DNA of 64,000 nucleotides from Platynereis dumerilii (GCA_026936325.1 JAPTHN010000005.1:58705514-58769513); one strand, 5' to 3'; numbered from the stretch's first letter, positions 39,252 to 50,794 are shown. Notes: a model not told the origin generated them from the letters alone. Numbers and translations: made by a program.

Positions 39252-40580
39252 TAGGTGCAGTACATCCCCGGTATACTCCCCGAGACCCCAGTATATTCCC
39301 GAGACCCGATTTCTAGGCACATTTTTGAGATATAAAGTAAAACAGCCATGGAACTAAATAAAAAAACGTCGATTCAAATCTATGATTTTACGATGAAACT
39401 GAAAATTATTGTTTCAGTTATGATTTTTTTGTGGCTTTCGTTTTTGAGATATTGCCTTGAAATTTTGCATTTGTAATCTATACTATATGTATGACAGTAC
39501 TGGAGAATTTAATAGGTCTGGTGCTTTCAGATCCTGAGATATAAAATAAAACGGCCATGGAACTAAAAAAAACGTTGACTCAAATCAGTGATTTTACGCT
39601 TGAAGTGAAAATTCTTGTTTCAGTTATGATTTTTTGTGGCAAGAGTTTTTGAGATATCGCCTTGAAATTTTGGATTTGTAATCTATACTATATGTACAAC
39701 AGGACTGGATGATTTAATAGGTCTGGTGCTTTCAGGTCCTGAGATATAAAATAAAACGGCCATGGAACTAAAAAAAAATGTTGACTCTAATCAGTGATTT
39801 TACTCTTGAAGTGAAATTTCTTGTTTCAGATATGATTTTTTTGTGACAAGAGTTATTGAGATATCATTTAGAAAATTTGGATTTGTAATCTATTTTATAT
39901 GGTCAACCTACTGTGTGAATCTGATGTATCTACATTGATTAGATCCAGAGAAATAAAATAAAACGGCAGTGAAGGCAGAAAACATTTCTGAAATCAAAGA
40001 TCCATAGGGCTGAAACAATACTAGTCAACAGAATTTAACATTATTACTTTGTCATATGTTGTGAAATATTGTCTAAAACAATAAAACAAAATAAAAGGGG
40101 TCCTCATCCCGATGGAAATTCATATAAATCAGTATTTGTACAACTAAGTCACTTTGAAAAAAGTAAACAAATTTACCGAAAATCACATTGGAAAATTATC
40201 TATAACAGATGGAAAGTCAAAACTATAACAGCCCACACCAGCTTTTTTCTGCGCTTCTAATGCTTTAATCCATTTGTCTGTAACACCAATAGATCCTTCT
40301 AAAATTGAAAAAGACTGATCATTTTTGTGTGTTGTCAAAATTGAAAGAAAAGATGCTGAGCAGAAGTAGAGATTGTGACGCTATACCAGATTTGTGGGGG
40401 TGTGTCTGAATGCTGCTCTCTGATTGGTTGTTTTCAGTATAGGCCTATTCCCTGTAATTACAGGGAAAAAATGTCGTATACAGGTCAGGTGACCATATAC
40501 TGCTTTTTCTCCCCTATACTGACTTTTTCCCTGCTGTATTGCCCAGGGAAAACACAGTATCGGGGAGAAATGTGCCTAGA
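39252..40580. mobile_element. 1.33-kb inserted element carrying a 207-bp satellite
   Basis: CATGGG flanks both sides (39246-39251 and 40581-40586), and U2 has uninterrupted sequence at this place (near 24525), so the segment is an insertion. Both ends carry related G/C-rich words (left CCCCGGTATACTCCCCGAG, right CAGTATCGGGGAG), and CTAGGCACATTT near 39314 recurs inverted at 40570. The interior holds three or more tandem copies of an approximately 207-bp unit, starts near 39327, 39536, 39741 and 39948, and a perfect palindrome TTCCCTGTAATTACAGGGAA at 40448-40467. No protein frame. The superfamily is unknown. Confidence 0.65.
39327..39990. repeat. 207-bp tandem repeat
   Basis: The word GAGATATAAARTAAAACRGC recurs at 39327, 39536 and 39741, with a degenerate copy at 39948 (spacings 209, 205, 207). 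The copies share TTGTTTCAGTTATGATTTTT and TTTGTAATCTATACTATATG. The last copy is the most diverged. It lies entirely inside the inserted element 39252-40580. Confidence 0.8.
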
Positions 40581-40619
40581 CATGGGATAAACCAATGATA
40601 TAGATGAATTGAGAACTCA

Positions 40620-40715
40620 AATGGATGGATGTACAGCGTATCAGCAAGAGCGGATTGCAACCTTCTGCCAAGCAATTGGCAGCCCAGCGTGCTACCAATG
40701 AGCTGACATCTCCAA
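40620..40715 (-). repeat. SINE-A head fragment
   Basis: tRNA-like head matching 24585-24665: CAGCCCAGCGTGCTACCAAT on the + strand, the complement of a box-A region. It was separated from its body (39140-39230) by the 1.33-kb insertion. Confidence 0.55.
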
Positions 40716-40925
40716 TCCCTTTTTGGTGATGAACATATATGGAAACAGTCACGGATTAAAAACTGTAAAAGAAATACATTAAACTATTTGATAGTTATCA
40801 GGCGAGTGGAGTGCTCCAGATGGTTCAATAAAAAAAAGTGATTCAGACATCCCATAATATGATCCTGGCACTTGCTTCTCTTCACGCGTGACTACAACGT
40901 GACTACCTTCTTCTGTTTGATATTC

Positions 40926-41145
40926 CCCCCAAAAAAAAAATGTCCGAAAAAAAAAAAATTTCCGAAAAAAAAAATTTTTCCCGAAAAAAAAAAATTTTCC
41001 GAAAAAAAAAAAAAAAATTCCGAAAAAAAAAAAATTTCCGAAAAAAAAAAAATTTCCCGGGAAAAAAAAAAAAATTTCCGAAAAAAAAAAATTTTCCAAA
41101 AAAAAAAAGAATTCCCAAAAAAATTAAATTAGCAAAAAAATAATG
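40926..41145. repeat. A-rich low-complexity tract, (TTTCCG+A-run)n
   Basis: Alternating A-runs of 8-15 and short TTTCCG or TTTTCC words, roughly 16-20 bp per period and about a dozen periods. The open frames on both strands here (Lys-rich on +, Phe-rich on -) are artefacts of composition. Confidence 0.85.
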
Positions 41146-41352
41146 CTTGGATATTGTCAACCAATCGAGTAGTTACAAGTCCCGTCTTCTATGCTGCGGC
41201 ATTATCATATTAGAATACTATGTATAAGATACAGATAGCTTTGGGCATAGAGATGGTGTTTTTTTTTTCACACTGTCCCATCAAGTAGACACGAGATCAT
41301 ATGTCAGAAAAATTCCAGAAGAAGAAACTTACATTTATGCATAGTTACTTAC

Positions 41353-41403
41353 TTTCTGGAACTTCTTCTTTGCACTGTTTTGTCTTTTTCTTGCTGGCTC
41401 CAT
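41353..41403 (-). other. Possible first coding exon, block I of U4
   Basis: The minus-strand ATG at 41403 opens MEPARKRQNSAKKKFQK and ends at a strong donor AAA|GTAAGTAAC. In U3 the same place has a stop four codons in and a weakened donor. The phase does not join directly to block H, so an intervening exon would be needed. The + strand has a rival feature: a strong acceptor TTTCACCTGTCAG at 41417 and a 12-codon last exon ending TGA at 41456. The latter stop is kept in U3. Confidence 0.28.
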
Positions 41404-41820
41404 ATTTCACCTGTCAGAGCCTTCAAGGGCCATCCAATACTAATATCTCACACTGAGCAGTGAATCATGCCATGGGTCATACATACTTTCTGAGAAGTTC
41501 AGTTGTATATCTTGTGGTTATTTAGAAAACATAGCATAAGGTTTCCTTTTTATCAGTATTAAAAACGTAATTGTGTAGCTGTAAAAGTCGATAAAACACC
41601 AGACAAGATGTTAGTTATTTTTATTCATTCATTTGCTTTTGTACTTTTTCATATTATATGTTAAGTACAGGTCGAAAGCAACATTTGAATATAAATCATA
41701 TTCTCAGGCTCAAAGCACTGCCAAAGCCAAATCAATTCAATGAATTTACAAATTTTAAGACAAATTCCTTAATAATCAAACATCGCATTTTTTTTATCTG
41801 AGTAAGGTAAAAACTGAGAT

Positions 41821-43152
41821 GGTCATGCGTCATGAACTGGTCCATTTTGCGTTACGGGTCAAAAATGACCCATTTTTCAGTTTTGCGATATTTTATCACA
41901 CGAACATAACACTACTTCGTGCTTCAAACAGAACTTCATTATCTTTTATACTTTCCGAGATATAGACACTTTTGTAGCGATCACTCCCATTCAATATATG
42001 AAGATTTTTGGTTTTTGAAAGGGCTTTTCTCGAAATTGAGACTTTTTACCAAAACACCTGCAACTTTCTTATTACTTAACCAATTACAATGAGGTTTGTT
42101 GCGAAATGTTCATAAGAAGTTGCTTTAAGCACGCATATCAACATATATTGCATAAATCAAATTTGTTTACATGAAGTCCTCACTGCCAAACTTCACTTTT
42201 TTCACTTAAAAAATTCTTGAGTGTAACCTGCTACTTGTGTTTCTGAGTGAAAATCGCCAAAAAACTTCAAGAAAAAATACATTTCCTTTACCCTGAACAT
42301 GTTCTGGACATTCTAATATGAGTAGCTCATCACACATATGACAAATTGACATAAGTATTCTTCTGGAAGACAGCTATAGTCAGTGGATCAACTGATGACA
42401 ATGGTTGGGTATTGGTATTCATAAGATGGTTAGATATAGATTCAGATGATAGATTTAATATGTGCAGCCCCTCTAAGGCCTGTTCTGGTCACCCACATGG
42501 TCTTTTAGATGAGATAGAAGAGAGGATGTGACTCTGCAACATGTTGCAAATCTACCTCCATGTGAGGGATCTTTTACTTGCCCAGCAAAGACTCTGATAC
42601 AAGGAGCCTCAAATTTACACCTCATCTGATTAACCGCAAGCTGGGATTTTGCTCCTAATCAAGATTAAAATGGTTTAGTTTCATCAAACACATCATTTTG
42701 CTATGTGCTCCGTCTAGATTAATTCTGGATTTGCGAGGACAATTCGCTTAATTTTATATGTGAAGTGCACACAAATCCCAAAATAAGATATCTGAATGGT
42801 GCATATGAACTAAAATAGCTACCTGGCAACATGAAATATGAGCAGGATAGTGCAGAGAGGCTGATTTCTTCATTTCATAATATCGCCAATCCGACTCCGC
42901 CAATCCGACTCCGGCTCCACCCCTGAAACTTCCTGACATGCTACCACTTTGTCATGAATAACTTTTTAACGGGTAAAGTTTTTTTGAAACCGACAACGGT
43001 TATGTAAACTAGAGAATATTTACTTTCCAATAGTATCAAATATATTAAAGATATCATTTTAGACGTAGCAGCAATGTTCCATTGAAAATTTTGTTTTTAA
43101 AAGTCTTGTAACGGCTCCACCCTTTCAGTGGACCAGTTCATGACGCATGACC
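41821..43152. mobile_element. TIR element with perfect 23-bp ends
   Basis: The left end GGTCATGCGTCATGAACTGG and the exact reverse complement on the right give a perfect 23-bp match. Flanks read GAGAT on the left and AGATG on the right, so a 4-bp AGAT duplication is possible. The 1332-bp interior is non-coding and hosts a SINE-B copy (42455-42660) and a short tandem CGCCAATCCGACTC (42890-42912). The identical TIRs suggest a fairly recent insertion. The superfamily is unassigned. Confidence 0.8.
42455..42660 (-). repeat. SINE-B copy
   Basis: Family words: TGCAGCCCCTCTAAGGCC, GATGAGATAGAAGAGAGGAT, CAACATGTTGCA, TGTGAGGGATC, TGCCCAGCAAAGACTCTGAT. Read on the minus strand these are in the same order as in the 45.3-kb copy. 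Inserted inside the 41821-43152 element. Confidence 0.6.
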
Positions 43153-43294
43153 AGATGTCAGTGCATATAAATGCAACAGGTGCGACTAAAAGTGTAAGTC
43201 AGTAAAATCTGGTGCTAGGCTTTGCTATGGTTGTCATTTGAATGGCCATAAAGTGAGACTTTGAGATAATTTAATGAAATGGTCAAGAAGTTCT

Positions 43295-43360
43295 TGAGAG
43301 GATAGAGATGATAGACAGATAGGAGAGATAGAAATGACAGATATATAGATATATAGATAT

Positions 43361-43420
<60 letters not shown>
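43295..43420. repeat. (GATA)n microsatellite
   Basis: Imperfect GATA/GACA sequence from 43295 becoming a pure (GATA) run of about 16 units at 43357-43420. Confidence 0.95.
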
Positions 43421-43429
43421 CCTTAAATG

Positions 43430-44190
43430 AGCCTTTTCAAGAATCCGACAGAACTTGCTGCCTTTTTTTATCATTCCAAGAATCACCTAAGCAGACAAGC
43501 TTAAGGCTATGATAACTATTTGGTGCCTGTAGGTACCCGGGCCTAGATATCCTGGCTGCTTGGTTGGGTCTTTGAGGGCCTGATTTCTTCTAACAAGCAG
43601 GAGAAGGAAGCAGAAGAAGGATTGGCGTGCTTGTTACACTCTTGCCTTCAGGCTGTAGCCTCATACAACTTAGCTAACGATCGTTATATTGTTGAATGGG
43701 TCAGTAAATTACACTGTCCCTAAATAACATGTACTAATTGGCATGAGCGAAAATAGGTGAAAATGGGCGCCCAGGGATCATTAGTCGTTGCCCCACTTAT
43801 TTCCATGTAAATTGCCACACAGCCTGGCTGAGGGCTAGGGGTTTGCATTTAATTTAGTTAGGGGTTAAAAGGTTTTAGAGGTTGCTACAGGGAAAGCCTA
43901 TCATTGTAATGCTTGTCTTTAAATACCACTGGACGGACCCTAATTAACAAATTTAGACCTGCAGAAAGTGTACAAAGGTTAATTAAGAGTAACACCACGA
44001 AGAAGTGCCTGCTTATTCATTAAATTCCATTTGAGCAGCCTGAATTGTTACTTTAAAAATAGTACACTGCAGAAGTTTAGTGACATAGAATTATATTAAT
44101 AAAATTTCTTGGCCAAAAATACATCCTCATACTTGTAACTTAAATTTAGAACTCTTCGAACTTTAATAGATAAGGACGGTGGTGCTTGGG
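43430..44190. other. Non-coding stretch
   Basis: Unique-looking sequence without splice-flanked frames; I see nothing supportable in it. Confidence 0.4.
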
Positions 44191-44199
44191 TGATTGAGG

Positions 44200-44470
44200 T
44201 TCCCACTTGCTCCCCCCACCCCTCTGAAGTTCTTATCCTACATGTGTTCTAGCCCTGGACGGGGACCCAACAAGTTTTAGTGGACCTTCAGAGCAAAACC
44301 CCAGCTTTTTGTTATGAGATGTTGAATTGGCAGCCCGTGTATCAGTTTTTTTGTGCCGGGCAAGTCAAAGATCCCTCACATAAGGTAAATGTTTTTATTT
44401 GTGTTGACTATCTCTCTTGCATCAATCCACCAACACAAGCACCCAAAACTGGGTTTAGATGACTGCACTT
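44200..44470 (+). repeat. SINE-B copy
   Basis: Shares CCTGGACGGGGACCCAA, TTTTAGTGGACCTTCA, AGAGCAAAACCCCAGCT and ATCCCTCACATAAGGTAAAT with the copy at 45.3 kb, and ends with a CTGCACTTACTA word. Confidence 0.6.
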
Positions 44471-45309
44471 ACTATACATGTACTAGTCATATCTATTCTA
44501 CCTTGATTCGACTGCTGAAGAATCTACAGAAACATGCATGACTTGCATCTATCCGTCATCCTGAGTAATGAGCCAATCTTATAGCATCATGGTAAATGTA
44601 TGTAAATATAAAACATTTCCATGGTTTTATAACTTTTTTGTCATTTGCTGCATCAAAAACGCTGCGACAAACTACTTAAGAACTGTTGATATCGTTTCTA
44701 CTTTTAGATGCCACATCGTTTCATCATTGCTTCTTTTACAATTACAAACCCCACAGCAAAATCTATGGCATTAAGAATATCGTCAAACACCATGAAGATT
44801 AGGCCAACTTTTGAATATTATCCTTTAATATTATAGTTTACGACATAAAGGTCGTGATTCTGACCTTAAGTGGCCTGGAGGTCAAATCTGAGCAAAAGTA
44901 GGTCAGTGGGTCAAGGGGGTTGCCCCCTTTAGAAGATAAATTGGCCCTCCTGTCCATGGCTGATCCATTTAAGGTGATCTATTTAAGTTGTCTTCACACA
45001 GGGCCATCTTTATCAGTCCACTTTTCGTGTCACCGATTCATGAGATGGGTGGAGATGGCCGGAAGCTGCATCGCAAGTCGTCTTTAAACGGTGGCAAAAA
45101 CGGAGAAAACTGGCAAATGTTAGAACGATATTTTCATTGACAGGAAAAGTAAGCTTATAAAAACATGAAAAGCAACAACCTTTTTACTGTGGTTATGCAT
45201 AGCGCCACTAAAATATCTCGCAAATGAGAAGAATGTGTTACGATCTTCTCACTGATGGATAACTGAAAGATCCCGTGCATGAGATATTATAAATGTGTAG
45301 TGGAATGCT

Positions 45310-45672
45310 CTCTCTGCTAACAGAGTGATTATGGGCTCAAGAGGCCCGCTCTGCTGAAGGTCTTTACCTGCATGGGTTCAAACCACGGATGGGGAACCCA
45401 CATTTTCAGTGGACCTTCATGAGCAAAATCCCAGCTGGATGTCACTCGGATGAAATGTGTCTATGTTAGGCAAATAATGATCCCTCACACTGGATAAATG
45501 TGTAATATGTTTGAGACCCCCACTATTTCTTCCATCTCACCATCACCTTTCATGAGGTCTGCACTTACCAAATCAATCTTTCAAGCAACTGACAGACATA
45601 ATCCCCTCAGCCACTCAGTCGATAAAGGGGAGAACTTCAACACACATTCTATCTATCTATCTATCTATCTTT
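45310..45672 (+). repeat. SINE-B copy with tRNA-like head and (TATC)n tail
   Basis: The head at about 45325-45390 has a box-A-like TATGGGCTCAAGAGG and a box-B-like GGGTTCAAACC, with a long variable arm between, as in tRNA-Leu or tRNA-Ser. The body follows (AGTGGACCTTCATGAGCAAA, GATCCCTCACACTGGATAAA). A (CTAT)n run follows at 45651-45671. This is the best preserved copy and defines the family orientation. Confidence 0.65.
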
Positions 45673-46276
45673 AAACAAATATTAATCAGTCAAAACAATG
45701 TTTGCAGATACAATGGCTCTTCTGATACCTATTCATGAATTCCAATTTATCGTCAAGATCTCCTGAATCTAATAATTTTACATCACTTTGTGGGTGGGAT
45801 ATTTACATTGTATTATCTTTATTTAAAGGAAATTACATAATCCTGTTTTGGCATGCTATGGCTGCATCAATTTCAGCAATGAATTTACAAATTAATTCAA
45901 CGAGACATATTCATTCTTGGATGTTATTTGTGAAATATTTATAACACAATTTCATTTCTCTTTTGACAGGTAATTGTAAAGGCTTCATGCTGGGAAATAA
46001 TCATTTCCCATTTATGTGGCTTTTATGACTGTAGCTATTTCAAATCAAAACATGTGGTTTCCCAACTGGCTCCATAAAATGAACGTTAACCGCTTTTAAG
46101 CCCTGTGTTAGGTTTATGGGAATCTGGCATTAAAAGGATGACACACCCAAAGTGATAATCATGTTATGATGAGGATATCATCTTTAACTACTTATCTGCA
46201 GATACCTCAGTTCATAATAATAATTATTATTATGAACAGCTGCTGAAGACAGACTCAAAGAAAGGATGATATAGAT

Positions 46277-46497
46277 AGATGGGTGGATGGATGATTGGGG
46301 TTTTACGTCCTGTATTTATGCACTTGGCAGGCTAATTAGGACAGAAGGAGGACACTGTAGTAAGACAAAAGGATGATAGAAACAGCCTTCCAGCATAGGC
46401 CCAGGTGACCTGTCAAGAGCTTGATTAGTACCCGGAACTCTGCGTTTGGCAGCCTAGCTCACTACCACTTTACTAACCCTCCCCCTTACATCACTTC
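46277..46497 (-). repeat. SINE-A copy
   Basis: GGGTGGATGGATGATTGGGG at the left (the 3' tail on the minus strand), GGCAGGCTAATTAGGACAG in the body, and a tRNA-like head at right (box-B complement near 46435). Next to a degenerate GATA tract. Confidence 0.65.
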
Positions 46498-46539
46498 ATA
46501 TGAGCAGCTGCTAAAGGCAGACACAATGACAGGATGATA

Positions 46540-46780
46540 TAGATAGATAGACATATAGATACGCATGTAGGCCTATGATAGATAGATAGACATATAGATA
46601 GATGTATAGATAGATTGAATCTGATATGGTACGTGCAACCCTTTAAGCCCAGTTTTGGGCGCTCACAATGGTTGATTGATGAGATGGGAGAGAGACGAGG
46701 GAGGCCTCAACATGTTATACATTTACCCAATGTGAGCGATCCTTCGCATGCCCTGTTTAGAAACTGATATAGGGAAGAGC
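46540..46780 (-). repeat. (GATA)n tract and SINE-B copy
   Basis: GATA-rich sequence at 46540-46615 leads into a minus-oriented SINE-B (46618-46780; GTGCAACCCTTTAAGCCCAG, TTGATTGATGAGATGGGAGA, CAATGTGAGCGATCC). The microsatellite is at the SINE's 3' end. Confidence 0.6.
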
Positions 46781-47882
46781 GGCGCCAGTTGAACCAAATT
46801 TTAGAAATTGCTCTCCTGTGTGCGTACCTTTACAGCTTTCAAGGAGAACGCAGATGGAAAAGTTAGTTTGAAAAGTTGTCTTAACATCCCAACTTTAGGT
46901 TTTGGCGTATGTATTAACACGGCCGACACATGAGCCTCCAAAAATAAAAATAAAATTGGTTCAACTGGCCGCACCCAAGGGGCCAGTTGAACCATCCATT
47001 GGGGCCAGTTGAACCATTGGAAGGATGATGAGTGAAGTGTGGGGCTGCAGTCCTTTGTTTTTGCTAACAAGTTCAGCTAGGACCATAGCATGACATTGTT
47101 TTGGCTAAATTTGACATGTCTCACACATTTCTTTCTGTTCAAAGAATAGACTGGGGCAAAGACCATCAGGGGGCCAGGCGGGAACTTTAAAAAAAAACAC
47201 TCTGCCATCCATAGCTCATCTTAAAGAAATGTATAAGGGCAGTACAAAGTAGGCCTACTCCCTGTATGGGTTTTTGTCTTGCCTCAGCAAATTCACTGAG
47301 TACAAGGAGGAAATTTAACATCTCATTCACAAATTAACCAAAGCATACATAGGCCTATTCCTCCCACAACTGTGCAAAGACAATTACCCAAATTACCAAT
47401 AGCTGCAGGATAACATTTCCATAAAGACATATCAAATTTTGAAAAAAGTATACGTCCCAGATTTCATTCAAACAAATGCAATCTGAAGTAAAGAAAAAAA
47501 ATCTGAAACCCATCAAATTAATCATATATGTACAGCAGACATGTATTACAAAATTAATGCTCTTTGTTGTTAAATGAGATAATATGAATTAAGATTAATT
47601 GCTTACTGAATTATATAATGCAGACATTGTCTGAAGAAAACAGGCCATTCGATTTGAACACAAGCTGGTGCATCTGTGTGGGGAGATTAAACAGGTAAAT
47701 TAAGCACTTGTTAGAAGAAATCTGAAATAACATTACAATAAATCATTATTCCTTTCACGGTGCATTTTCAATCTGCATGTAAATGGGAAATTTGAAGCGA
47801 ATGCACGGACAGGGAATGCTTTAATTTGTGTGTGATTTAATGTTCAGTAATAATGGCAGTGTTAAATCAAAGTGGCAGATCC

Positions 47883-48155
47883 AGGGGGGCTAGGGGCCCG
47901 GTCAAGTAAAATATCCCTCACATGAAGTAATTGTGTAACATGTTGAGGAAACCCGCTCTCTCCCCCATCTCATCAATCAACCCTCGTAAGTGCCCAGAAC
48001 TGGGCTTAAAGGGCCTCACTTATAATATCTATCTATCTATCTGTTTGTCATCCTCTGCTTCCTTGGCCACTGGGCTTTAAAGTAACATTTGAAGAAAAAT
48101 TTCCACAAATCCCAGAACACATCTGCCCCTCCTACTATGTCTGGATCCGCCACTG
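47883..48155. mobile_element. GTGGCRGATCC-ended element containing SINE-B
   Basis: Left AGTGGCAGATCCAGGGGGGC (from about 47872), right (reverse complement) AGTGGCGGATCCAGACATAG. The middle, 47905-48045, is a plus-oriented SINE-B ending in (TATC)n. It belongs with the 2374-2523 element. Confidence 0.5.
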
Positions 48156-48159
48156 AATC

Positions 48160-49000
48160 ATGATCAGTAAAAGAGCTTCCAAGTCAAAATAAGTTATTTT
48201 GGAGATTCCGTCTTCAAATTATTGTGTAGAAATGAATAATCATATTGGTAATTATACCTATTTAATGGCATGGCTTATTGATCATTGTTTTTTATCTATA
48301 GATAAGATTTGGATCTTCAGTTAAATCAAGTATTTCAAACTCTCAAGCAGCAAAATTAAATCACTTCTCTATCTCTAGCTGTAACTTGCATGTCCATCAC
48401 AAAACTGATTCTCTCCAGACAAGATTACTTTAAAAAACCCTGATAAATCCCTATTTCAACATGTTTTTTTTTGGTAATCAGTATTTCTCAAGTAAAACAA
48501 ATATCTGACAACAAAGCTAATCTGTCTCGAATGCATCAGAAAAGCCATAAAAATGAAATAAAAAACAACGATATAATGGATGAAAGGAAAACGAAATAGA
48601 TTGAAAAAAATATCTCATATATTCAGCACATCAAAATCTTGTTATATGACACTACGTACACACATTAATTCCATATATCAGATCTTAGACAAGTTTTCTG
48701 CATTGTGGAATTCCAATAAGCTGAAAACTGCTGAAATCTTAGTGAATTGCCTTTTTGAGCCAAAATTGTAGTCATGTTTTTTCTCTGTGGATGTGTTTAA
48801 TGGCATTTAATGAGTCTAGTCAGGCACAGAGGGCCGTATTTCCCCTCATAGATATACACTGTAAATGTCTATGGGTAAAACTTACAGCTGTGATATTAGA
48901 GATTCGCCTCCTTGCAAAACAGCCAATTTAGGCAGAGTTATCAAAATTATTTAGAAACCCAACTCAAGCAGTTAGAGGTCGACTGAAACAGTTTTGTTAA
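48160..49000. other. Non-coding stretch
   Basis: AT-rich; one 63-codon frame at 48580-48771 has no splice context. An (AT)n run occurs at 49001-49014. Nothing further supportable. Confidence 0.4.
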
Positions 49001-49007
49001 TATATAT

Positions 49008-49230
49008 ATATATGGTAAGTGCAGCCCACTGAGGCCACTTCTGGGAGCTCACACGGCGGGTTGATTGATGAGATGGAAGAGAGAATGTGAGTGCTCAACA
49101 TGTTACACATTTACACCATGTGAAGTATTTTCTTACTTGCCCAGCATAGACACTGATGCAAGGGACAGCCGATATAAATTTTCATCTGAACAATGTCCAA
49201 AAGTAATTTCCAATTAAAGATCCACCGAAA
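49008..49230 (-). repeat. SINE-B copy
   Basis: GGTAAGTGCAGCCCACTGAG, TTGATTGATGAGATGGAAGA, CAACATGTTACACATTTACA, TGCCCAGCATAGACACTGAT: same word order as the 42.5 and 46.6 kb copies. A short (AT)n run lies at its 3' side. Confidence 0.65.
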
Positions 49231-49688
49231 ATATTTTGGGTTGCCCACTCAATTCATAAAGGACATTTTCTCTATCATTCTGATGTAAATTGATAGTATA
49301 CTTGCAATGATATCAATGAAACTCCTGATGTCCTAAATCAGCACAAAGGCGACACTTGCATTTTCTTGGCTGTAAAATGACAGTACACTATCACAATGCA
49401 AGAAAGCAGTCATTGCAGTCTCCTATTGACTTAGGAATTGTGACTAGAAAACTCAACATATCTCAGTATGGAGTCTTGTGTCTTGGAATTTATCATGGTT
49501 GCAATTACCAGTATTACTGTCAGTGTGTATGGACAATTGTGAGGTAGTGTTATGGTCGGAAATTCATAGTAAGTTGTGGCATAGCACTGCTTGTATCAAT
49601 CAATTTACAAATGTGTTTCATTTATCTATACAAATAGTGCATCTTCTCAGTACTTAAACTGCATGGCTTCTAGACCTTGTTCACCTTT

Positions 49689-49880
49689 GGATGGATGAAT
49701 GATTGGGGCTTTGCATCCTGTATCTTTGCATTTGGTGTGCCAATTAAGACAGAGGGTGTACTTGTAACGCAAGGAGTCACACGGTGATTGAAACTGCTGT
49801 CCAACAAAGGGGCAGCTAACACGGCGAAAGAACGAATCGAACCTGTGGTTGCAAGCCCCGAGCACTACCAAGTGAGCTAA
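49689..49880 (-). repeat. SINE-A copy
   Basis: GGATGGATGAATGATTGGGG at the left, GCCAATTAAGACAGAGGGTG in the body. The tRNA-like head on the minus strand includes TTAGCTCACTTGGTAGTGC (box A, well kept) and AGGTTCGATTCGT (box B). This is the copy with the best box A in the window. Confidence 0.7.
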
Positions 49881-50794
49881 CATTACAGTAGACGAACATC
49901 AAGTGCTTACAGAATTGGACCAAAATATTCCTTGTGAGGTCACAGCCCTATCCATGCCATGTTAAACTGTATGACGTGTAAGAAGTCAATGACATCATAG
50001 CCTATACTTGCAATGTTGTTGTGGCTAGCCATTTGATGTGGCACTCCACACTCGTATGAGGTCACAAGTTGGCTTATGACAAATTGACACCTCATTTCAA
50101 TGTATTTGATAGGACTTGTTGTGAAGTCATTGAGGCCCAATTGCAGCAGAATGTAAGTACTCGTCGTTCATCTACTGTAAGAAGACAGACCTTGATGAAA
50201 ATAATTATCACATTATAAGAGCTTATATTATAAGGAGTGACTGACAAATCCAAATCTTAATTTGAAACTTTCAAAGATTAATCATAACTCTCCTCATAAT
50301 TCCTCTTAATTCTATTCTCAGAGTAAGTACATGCCTTAATCTAAGATATAATCCAAGATATCAGTTCTGCCTCAACATCAATTCCATCCAGGCAAGATGG
50401 AAGTATGGCCTTCCACGCAGATCATTAAGGTAATCCGGCCTAACTGAGCCTAATCCAGGCTGCTAAGCTCACATAGATCATCTGGGGACATTATATATGT
50501 TTAAGCACTATCACATTACAGTGGCAGTAGTTAATAGTTATATAGCATGGACTACGTGATACAGGGATCATGCGATTTTACCATTCAAATGACATCATGT
50601 TCGGAATCTTATCTGGTGGCAATGTCGTGTTCAAATAAACCGAACAGTAACTATTCAAGTCATTCTTAACTTTTCAATACAGTTCACTTTATGATATAAC
50701 CCCCTCCCACCTCAATTTAAAGATTGCTTCCGAAACCTATCCAAAGAAAATCAGATTCGAACCTTGAATCATGTAACTTTCAGTCGACGAATTT

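Larger units (their letters stand above)
32160..41530. repeat. Tandem array unit U4
   Basis: Blocks: A 32180-32500, B 32830-33110, C 33250-34050, D 34780-35010, E 35260-35500, F 37080-37330, G2 38320-38440, G 38510-38650, H 38840-39000, I 41330-41530. It is lengthened by a Tc1/mariner relic (35692-36669) and a satellite-bearing element (39252-40580). It has the best preserved block I. Block G2 carries a 2-bp deletion relative to the other units and block B a 1-bp insertion relative to U3. Confidence 0.82.

Noticed and set aside
40779-41160. Overlapping Lys-rich (+) and Phe-rich (-) reading frames
   Set aside because: They are translations of the A-run/TTTCCG low-complexity tract.
43283-43486. 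67-codon minus frame rich in Ile-Tyr-Leu-Ser
   Set aside because: Translation of the GATA microsatellite.
49790-49880. tRNA gene
   Set aside because: Boxes A and B are recognisable but the stems do not close and the sequence continues into the SINE-A body.
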